A stretch of DNA of 9,037 nucleotides from Chloroflexota bacterium (GTDB lineage Bacteria > Chloroflexota > Limnocylindria > Limnocylindrales > CSP1-4): positions 1 through 9,037 of the forward strand of contig JAJYGO010000419.1 in NCBI GenBank assembly GCA_021785115.1, read 5' to 3'. Numbering within the stretch: position 1 is the first letter of the stretch; each line of letters starts with the position of its first letter. Of this stretch, positions 5,135 to 9,037 are shown in pieces. The notes beneath the pieces were generated by a model. It had not been told where the DNA came from. It did no database searches and saw nothing but the letters and a program-made list of their open reading frames with translations. Made by a program: the position numbers and the translations under genes.

Positions 5135-6229
5135 ATGTTCGCCATGCTGCAGGGCGCCTGGCCCCGCGTGACCTCCGACGGGATCGAGCTGACTGCGCTC
5201 GAGGCCGATGTGGCCGCCGGTCGCGCCGACGCCTCGGCCCTCGCCGCCGCCACGGACCGCCTCGTGGCCGAGGTGCTGGGCGCCCAGGTCGACGCCGGTC
5301 TGGACCTGCTCAGCGACGGACAGGTCCGGTGGCCGGACATGGCCGAGGCGGTCCGGGTCCTGCTGCACGAGGGCCGGTTCGACGACGAGCGCCCGCTGCT
5401 CGCCGCCTGGACCGCGGCGACGGCAGCCGCTCCGGGGGGCGCCACGCTGGCGCAGGCGGTGCCCGGCCCGTACACCCTGGGTCGCCTCGCGATCGACGAC
5501 GCCGTGCGCCGGTCGCGGGAGGCGGGCGAGGAGCCCCCGCCCCCGGACGGCCTGCGGTCAGCACGGTCCGACGTGACGCTCAGCGTGGCCGAGGCGCTCG
5601 GGCGCGAGATCGCGGCGCTGGTCGCGGCGGGCTGCCGGGTGATCGTGGTGGAGGAGCCGGACGCCGTTGCGGTCGGGGCCGACCCGTGGGAGCGGTCGCT
5701 GTTCGCGGACGCGAGTCGGCGGCTGCTGGCCCGCGCCGATGGGGCCCACCCGATGCTCGCGGTGGTCGGCGGCTCCGCTGACGGGGCGGGCGGCGGGACG
5801 ATCTTCGAGGCGCCCTGGCAGTCGGTCCTCGTCGATCTCGTCGAGGGCCCCGACAACTGGCGGCTGGTCCGCCAGGCGCCGGGCGACCGAGGCGTCGTCT
5901 GCGCTGCGCTGCGCATCGGCGAGGACGGGCTCGAGGGGGACCAGTCGCCCGAGCTGGTGTGGGCCGCCCAGTACGCGGCGTCCGCGAACGATCGCGGCAT
6001 GGACCGCGTGGGTCTCGCCAACGCGACCCGACTGGCCGACCGCACGCCCGAGGCGGCCCGCGCCGCGCTCCGCCAGCTGGCGCAGGCCGCGAAGTATGCG
6101 GTGCTGCCCCTCGCCGACGCCGTGGAGGCGGGCCTCGACCCCCGCACCATCCGAGACGCCCGCCCGGTCCCCGCCAACCGTGCCGCGCGCAGGCGGGAGG
6201 CCCGCGAGGGCAGGCAGCGAGCACGTTGA
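5135..6229 (+). CDS. MetE-superfamily (cobalamin-independent methionine synthase-like) protein without visible zinc ligands
   Basis: 364 residues, close to the length of the MetE C-terminal catalytic barrel alone. Resemblances: GAWPR at 7-11; a helical stretch ending QVDAGLDLLSDGQVRWPD (51-68), where MetE-like proteins read G-x-D-x-x-x-DGE-x-x-R; the substrate-loop-like GPYTLGRLA (111-119); and GCRVIVVEEPD (166-176), the counterpart of the G-x-x-x-IQxDEP strand. Methionine synthases bind zinc through an H-x-C pair, a Glu and a distal Cys in a P-D-C-G-L segment. Here the expected positions read MLAVVGGSAD (207-216) and RVGLANATRL (291-300), with no His or Cys. Thiol methylation by the usual mechanism is therefore unlikely. 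It may use another nucleophile, bind a pterin or porphyrin-like ligand (the fold is shared with uroporphyrinogen decarboxylase), or be non-catalytic. The C-terminus is strongly basic (RRREAREGRQRAR). It is monocistronic by appearance, with its own box at 5122. Confidence 0.6.
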   Translation: MFAMLQGAWPRVTSDGIELTALEADVAAGRADASALAAATDRLVAEVLGAQVDAGLDLLSDGQVRWPDMAEAVRVLLHEGRFDDERPLLAAWTAATAAAPGGATLAQAVPGPYTLGRLAIDDAVRRSREAGEEPPPPDGLRSARSDVTLSVAEALGREIAALVAAGCRVIVVEEPDAVAVGADPWERSLFADASRRLLARADGAHPMLAVVGGSADGAGGGTIFEAPWQSVLVDLVEGPDNWRLVRQAPGDRGVVCAALRIGEDGLEGDQSPELVWAAQYAASANDRGMDRVGLANATRLADRTPEAARAALRQLAQAAKYAVLPLADAVEAGLDPRTIRDARPVPANRAARRREAREGRQRAR

Positions 6230-6260
6230 CGGCCGGGGCGCATGCTGGGCGTCGCCCGCG

Positions 6261-6315
6261 CCAACCCGGGAAGTCCGCCGTTACGCCGCCCGGGCCAAAC
6301 CCGGGCAGTCCGCCG
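6261..6315 (+). repeat. Imperfect ~20-bp direct repeat with an embedded hairpin
   Basis: The 20-bp sequence at 6261-6280 (core AACCCGGG, then AGTCCGCCG) recurs at 6295-6315 with one substitution and one extra A. Between and across them GCCCGGG (6288-6294), loop CCAAA, CCCGGGC (6300-6306) forms a perfect 7-bp stem. It lies in the 133-bp gap between the MetE-like gene and the aminotransferase. It could end the first transcript or shape the leader of the second. No T-tract. Confidence 0.55.
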
Positions 6316-6362
6316 CCCGCCCCTGACGGTCCCCTGGGCCGCCCACACTGAGGAGATCTCGC

Positions 6363-7622
6363 ATGAGCACGTCCTATTGGCATGGATTCGCCGACATGCA
6401 CCTGGTCAAGGACGCCGAGCTGGTGATCCGCGACGGCGACGGCGCCTGGGTGACCGACGTCGGCGGCAACCGCTACCTCGACGCCACCGCGGCGCTGTGG
6501 TACGCGGCGGTGGGGTACGGCCGGGCGGAGATCGCCGATGCGGTGGCCGCCCAGATTCGCAGGATCCCGGCGTACTCGTCGTTCGGCGCCTACACGACCG
6601 AGCCCACGCTGCGGCTGGCGGAGCGAATCGCCGCCATGGCGCCCATGCCGGGCGCCGCGGTCTTCTTCACCAGTGGCGGCTCCGAGTCGATCGAGACCGC
6701 CGGCAAGCTGGCGCGCCGGTATTGGGACGTGCTCGGCAGGCCCGGCAAGAAGATCATCGTCCACCGCGAGCACGGGTACCACGGCATGGCCGCCCTGGGC
6801 ACCTCGCTGGCGGGCATCCCGCTCAACAAGGCCGGCTACGGGACGCTGGTCGCCGACACCATCCAGGTTGGCGTCCACGACCTCGACGCGGTGGAGTCGC
6901 TGTTCGCGGCGCGCTCGGCGGAGATCGCGGCCTTCATCGCGGAGCCGGTCGCGGGGGCTGGCGGCGTGATCCCGCCCAAGGACGGCTATTTCGCCGGCCT
7001 CCAGCAGCTGTGCCGCCAGTTCGACGTGCTGCTCATCGCGGACGAGGTGGTGACGGGGTTCGGTCGCACGGGGCAGTGGTGGGGGAGCCAGCGCTACGGT
7101 ATCGAGCCCGACATGATCACGTTCGCCAAGGCAGTCACCTCGGGGTACGTCCCGCTGGGCGGCGTCGTGGTGGGGCCGCGGGTCCGGGCGCCCTTCTGGG
7201 ACGAGCTGGTCCCGGGCGCGGTGTTCCGCCACGGGTACACGTACTCGGGCCACGCCACGGCCTGCGCCGCGGGCATGGCCAACCTCGACATCATGGAGCG
7301 CGAGGACTTGGTGGGACGCGTGCGGGCGCTGGAGCCCGTCGTGGAGCGGGAGATCGGGCGGCTCGCCTCGTCGCCACTGGTGGGCGAGGTGCGGACCGTG
7401 GGCCTGACCGCGTGCGTGGAGCTCTCCGCCGAGGCGCGGTCCGTCAACCCCGGAGCCGTGGAGGCCGTGGTCGCCGCCGCCCGGAGCCATGGGGTCCTGA
7501 CCCGCAACATCCGGGGCGTGGGGCTGCACTTCTCGCCGCCGTTCGTGGTCAGCGAGGGCGAGATCGGGCGAATCGCGGAGGGCTTCGACGCGGCACTCCG
7601 GGAGGTGGCCGCGGCCGGCTGA
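6363..7622 (+). CDS. Class III (omega) PLP-dependent aminotransferase
   Basis: 419 residues, full length for the family, which moves an amino group from an omega- or other amine/amino acid to pyruvate or a 2-oxoacid using pyridoxal phosphate. Visible signatures: VTDVGGNRYLDATAALWYAAVGYG near the N-terminus; FFTSGGSESIETAGKLARRY (101-120), whose SGGSES contacts the PLP phosphate; HGYHG (137-141) with the aromatic that stacks on the cofactor; IAEPVAGAGGVIPP; LIADEVVTGFGRTG (224-237) with Asp227 for the pyridine nitrogen; TFAKAVTSGYVPLGG with Lys256 as the Schiff-base lysine; and GYTYSGHATACAA. All catalytic residues are intact. The substrate cannot be read from sequence. Candidates are beta-alanine, taurine, putrescine or 4-aminobutyrate type donors. 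ATG 6363 is supported by AGGAGA 6 nt upstream, a true Shine-Dalgarno site unlike several neighbours. The molybdenum enzyme genes start 415 bp downstream, so operon membership is doubtful. Confidence 0.92.
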   Translation: MSTSYWHGFADMHLVKDAELVIRDGDGAWVTDVGGNRYLDATAALWYAAVGYGRAEIADAVAAQIRRIPAYSSFGAYTTEPTLRLAERIAAMAPMPGAAVFFTSGGSESIETAGKLARRYWDVLGRPGKKIIVHREHGYHGMAALGTSLAGIPLNKAGYGTLVADTIQVGVHDLDAVESLFAARSAEIAAFIAEPVAGAGGVIPPKDGYFAGLQQLCRQFDVLLIADEVVTGFGRTGQWWGSQRYGIEPDMITFAKAVTSGYVPLGGVVVGPRVRAPFWDELVPGAVFRHGYTYSGHATACAAGMANLDIMEREDLVGRVRALEPVVEREIGRLASSPLVGEVRTVGLTACVELSAEARSVNPGAVEAVVAAARSHGVLTRNIRGVGLHFSPPFVVSEGEIGRIAEGFDAALREVAAAG

Positions 7623-7635
7623 CCCAAGGGCCCGA

Positions 7636-7664
7636 GGGCGCCGCCGGGGGGCACAGGGGCGCCC
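7636..7664 (+). terminator. Hairpin after the aminotransferase gene
   Basis: GGGCGCC (7636-7642) pairs with GGCGCCC (7658-7664) over a 15-nt loop, beginning 13 nt after the TGA. No T-tract follows. Its position fits transcript termination, but the evidence is only the perfect 7-bp stem. Confidence 0.35.
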
Positions 7665-7802
7665 GGCGCGTCTGAGTTGGCCGCCCGCGCCTGGACCGGG
7701 GCGACAGGGACCGGGGCCGACAGGGACCCTGCCCAGCCCCGCTGAGTCGCCTGCGCGGCCTGGGACTCACAGGACGGACGCGGAACCCCCGAGGGCCGCC
7801 TG

Positions 7803-7829
7803 ATTCGCAACCCCGGTTGCACCATTCGC
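7803..7829. promoter_or_regulatory. Operator-like dyad bracketed by ATTCGC direct repeats
   Basis: GCAACC (7807-7812) and GGTTGC (7815-7820) form an inverted repeat with a 2-nt centre, too tight for an RNA hairpin but typical of a dimeric repressor site. The hexamer ATTCGC occurs on both sides (7803-7808 and 7824-7829), 21 bp apart. TTGCAC at 7817-7822 could serve as a -35 element inside the dyad, but the matching -10 is poor. It is a candidate control site for the cox-like operon starting at 8038. Confidence 0.35.
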
Positions 7830-7984
7830 GCCACCCTGCCACCATCGTCCTGCCGCGCCTGCGCCCGGTGTTCCCCCCACAGAACGGGGCCACTGCGTCC
7901 TGGCCGCGTCGGACCCACACACCACCCGTCGACGCCCGGGCCTCGCCCGCGGCTTCCCGGCGGACGATCAGCGTCACCCTTGCC

Positions 7985-8006
7985 GGCCGCGGCGGGACCC
8001 GCGGCC
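7985..8006 (+). promoter_or_regulatory. Strong GC hairpin in the leader of the [2Fe-2S] subunit gene
   Basis: GGCCGCGG (7985-7992) pairs with CCGCGGCC (7999-8006) around a 6-nt loop. The stem ends 16 nt before the AAGGAGG ribosome site (8023-8029). It could stabilise the message 5-prime end or act in attenuation. No alternative pairing with the ribosome site is evident. Confidence 0.35.
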
Positions 8007-8037
8007 ATGCCGAACCCGGCGGAAGGAGGTCGTCCTG

Positions 8038-8526
8038 GTGGCCGAGCTGCATGTTGCGCTCGAAGTGAACGGCGAACACCGTGAGGTGGACGTCGAACCC
8101 CGCACGCTCCTCGTCTCCATGCTGCGCGAGGACCTGGAGCTCACCGGCACCCACATCGGGTGCGACACCAGCCAGTGCGGCGCCTGCACGGTCCACGTCG
8201 ACGGGCGCGCCGTGAAGAGCTGCACGATGCTCGCCGTGCAGGCCGACGGGTCGTCGGTGACGACGATCGAGGGCCTCGGCCAGGTGGGCTCGCTCCACCC
8301 GGTCCAGCAGGCGTTCTGGGACAAGCACGGCCTGCAGTGCGGGTTCTGCACGCCGGGCATGATCATGGCCGCCGCCGACCTGGTGGCCCGCAACCCCGAC
8401 CCGACCGACGCCGAGATCCGCCACGCGATCGCCGGCAACATCTGCCGCTGCACCGGCTACCACAACATCGTGGCCGCCGTCCGCGAGGCCGCCGCCGTGA
8501 TGCGCGGCGCCGCGGCAACGGCGTAG
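8038..8526 (+). CDS. [2Fe-2S] small subunit of CO dehydrogenase/xanthine dehydrogenase family (CoxS-like)
   Basis: 162 residues, the standard size. The subunit carries two [2Fe-2S] clusters that pass electrons from the molybdenum site of the large subunit to the FAD subunit. The plant-ferredoxin-type domain (1-~80) binds the first cluster through C42, C47, C50 ([16 protein letters not shown]) and C62 (KSCTMLA). The helical domain binds the second through C101 and C104 ([11 protein letters not shown]), C136 and C138 ([12 protein letters not shown]). All eight cysteines are present. Start is GTG 8038 with a strong AAGGAGG 8 nt upstream. The TAG stop overlaps the ribosome site of the large-subunit gene, 10 bp before its ATG, so the two are coupled. 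The oxidised substrate (CO, an aldehyde, a purine or another heterocycle) cannot be decided from this subunit. Confidence 0.95.
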   Translation: MAELHVALEVNGEHREVDVEPRTLLVSMLREDLELTGTHIGCDTSQCGACTVHVDGRAVKSCTMLAVQADGSSVTTIEGLGQVGSLHPVQQAFWDKHGLQCGFCTPGMIMAAADLVARNPDPTDAEIRHAIAGNICRCTGYHNIVAAVREAAAVMRGAAATA

Positions 8527-8536
8527 GAGGACGGAG

Positions 8537-9037
8537 ATGACCACCGACGTCCTCGGCGCACCGGTCAAGCGGGTCGAGGACCCGCGCTTCATCACCGGCA
8601 AGGGCCGCTACCTCGACGACATCAAGCTGCCCGGGATGGCCCACCTTGCCATCCTGCGCAGCCCCTACGCGCACGCGAACATCCGCTCCATCGACACGTC
8701 AGCCGCGAAGGCGGCCCCCGGCGTCGTGACGGTGATCACCGGCGCGGACATCCCGTACAACCCGCTGCCCATGGCCTGGCCGGCCGGCGGCGCGTCGGGC
8801 ATCCAGAACAACGTCAACACCCCGCGGGCGCTCGCCACCGACTCGGTCAAGTGGACCGGCGAGGGGGTGGCCGCAGTGGTCGCCGAGACGGCTGCTCAGG
8901 CGCTGGACGCGCTCGAGCTGATCGAGGTGGACTGGGAGCCGCTGCCCGCGATCACCGATGCCGAGAAGGCGCTCGGGCCCGGCGCGCCGCAGCTCCACGA
9001 GAACGCGCCCGGCAACCGTGTGTTCGACTGGCAGGTG
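8537..9037 (+). CDS. Molybdopterin-binding large subunit, CO/xanthine dehydrogenase family (CoxL-like), 3-prime truncated by window
   Basis: Open to the last base, with 167 codons visible of an expected ~770-800. The N-terminus has the family's aldehyde oxidase/xanthine dehydrogenase a/b hammerhead domain: [19 protein letters not shown] (10-28), [39 protein letters not shown], then [32 protein letters not shown] and [11 protein letters not shown]. It would bind the Mo-pterin cytosine dinucleotide cofactor and hold the oxidation site. GGAGGACGGAG directly precedes the ATG. The residues that separate true CO dehydrogenase (active-site loop AYxCSFR of form I) from relatives (AYRGAGR, form II) lie beyond the window. 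So CoxL is only a family label. The order small subunit then large subunit is visible. The FAD subunit, if encoded nearby, must be downstream, because the gene upstream is an aminotransferase. Confidence 0.93.
   Translation, partial: MTTDVLGAPVKRVEDPRFITGKGRYLDDIKLPGMAHLAILRSPYAHANIRSIDTSAAKAAPGVVTVITGADIPYNPLPMAWPAGGASGIQNNVNTPRALATDSVKWTGEGVAAVVAETAAQALDALELIEVDWEPLPAITDAEKALGPGAPQLHENAPGNRVFDWQV

Larger units (their letters stand above)
7623..8037. other. 415-bp gene-free region ahead of the molybdenum hydroxylase genes
   Basis: No convincing coding sequence on either strand; the open frames here are Pro/Arg-rich and lack family resemblance or ribosome sites. The stretch holds a hairpin after the aminotransferase (7636-7664) and a 15/16-bp tandem duplication of GGACCGGGGC(C)GACAG (7693-7707 and 7708-7723). 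It also holds an inverted pair TGAGTC/GACTCA (7743-7748 and 7764-7769), a dyad GCAACC-CC-GGTTGC (7807-7820), and an 8-bp stem just before the ribosome site (7985-8006). It probably contains the promoter and control region of the downstream operon. No clear -35/-10 pair can be picked. Confidence 0.6.

Noticed and set aside
3481..6348. 955-codon open frame on the minus strand
   Set aside because: Antisense of the rhomboid and MetE-like genes, which have clear family motifs on the plus strand. The minus translation is low-complexity Arg/Ala/Ser/Pro with no motif.
5580..7529. 649-codon open frame on the minus strand
   Set aside because: Lies opposite the aminotransferase, whose catalytic motifs are intact on the plus strand. 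It is a composition artefact.
7817..8068. Possible 83-residue gene ahead of the small-subunit gene
   Set aside because: Composition is Pro/Arg/Thr-rich without a motif, no ribosome site precedes its start, and it overlaps the start of the well-supported [2Fe-2S] subunit gene.

Overview
The window is about 70% or more GC and strongly biased toward G/C in third codon positions. Long empty reading frames therefore run opposite almost every real gene. GTG starts, ATGA overlaps, start codons sitting just behind a TANNNT box, Pro/Thr/Glu-rich secreted segments and a CO/xanthine-dehydrogenase locus fit a soil or freshwater bacterium of the Chloroflexota (Limnocylindria-like) or, second choice, the Actinomycetota. 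This assignment rests on style and recalled family resemblance, not on a marker gene.

Layout. (1) 62-2138: a same-strand cluster of three genes. A small secreted protein with a 36-bp repeat array is followed by an ECF sigma factor. Overlapping the sigma gene by ATGA is a one-TM protein with a long Pro/Ser/Thr tail that is most likely its anti-sigma factor. (2) 2184-2870: a shortened PfkB/ribokinase-like protein without the catalytic Asp. It ends convergently against an SRAP (HMCES/YedK-type abasic-site shield) gene on the minus strand (2898-3593), with a perfect hairpin between the two stops. (3) 3711-4935: divergent from the SRAP gene, a TPR-rhomboid protease gene. Its first ~49 codons lie in a different frame from the rest, so it looks frameshifted or partly deleted near 3858-3865. 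(4) 5135-6229: a MetE-superfamily-like protein in which the zinc ligands of methionine synthase cannot be found. It is preceded by a 21-bp repeat array carrying TCGCGCGA palindromes. (5) 6363-7622: a complete class III PLP aminotransferase. (6) 8038 to the window end: the [2Fe-2S] small subunit and the N-terminal 167 residues of the molybdenum large subunit of a CO-dehydrogenase/xanthine-dehydrogenase family enzyme, after a 415-bp gene-free leader rich in inverted repeats.

How the parts fit. The sigma/anti-sigma/secreted-protein group reads as an envelope-signalling unit. The molybdenum hydroxylase is the start of an operon continuing to the right (electron donor or carbon oxidation). The genes between appear to be individually transcribed housekeeping or accessory genes: four of their starts (2184, 3593 minus, 3711, 5135) have a -10-like TANNNT box only 6-8 nt upstream, which suggests leaderless mRNAs. 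I see no tRNA, rRNA, CRISPR, insertion sequence or phage gene. The strongest candidates for new biology are the sigma trio, the degenerate kinase, the zinc-less MetE-like protein and the 21-bp palindrome array; none amounts to a demonstrated new system.
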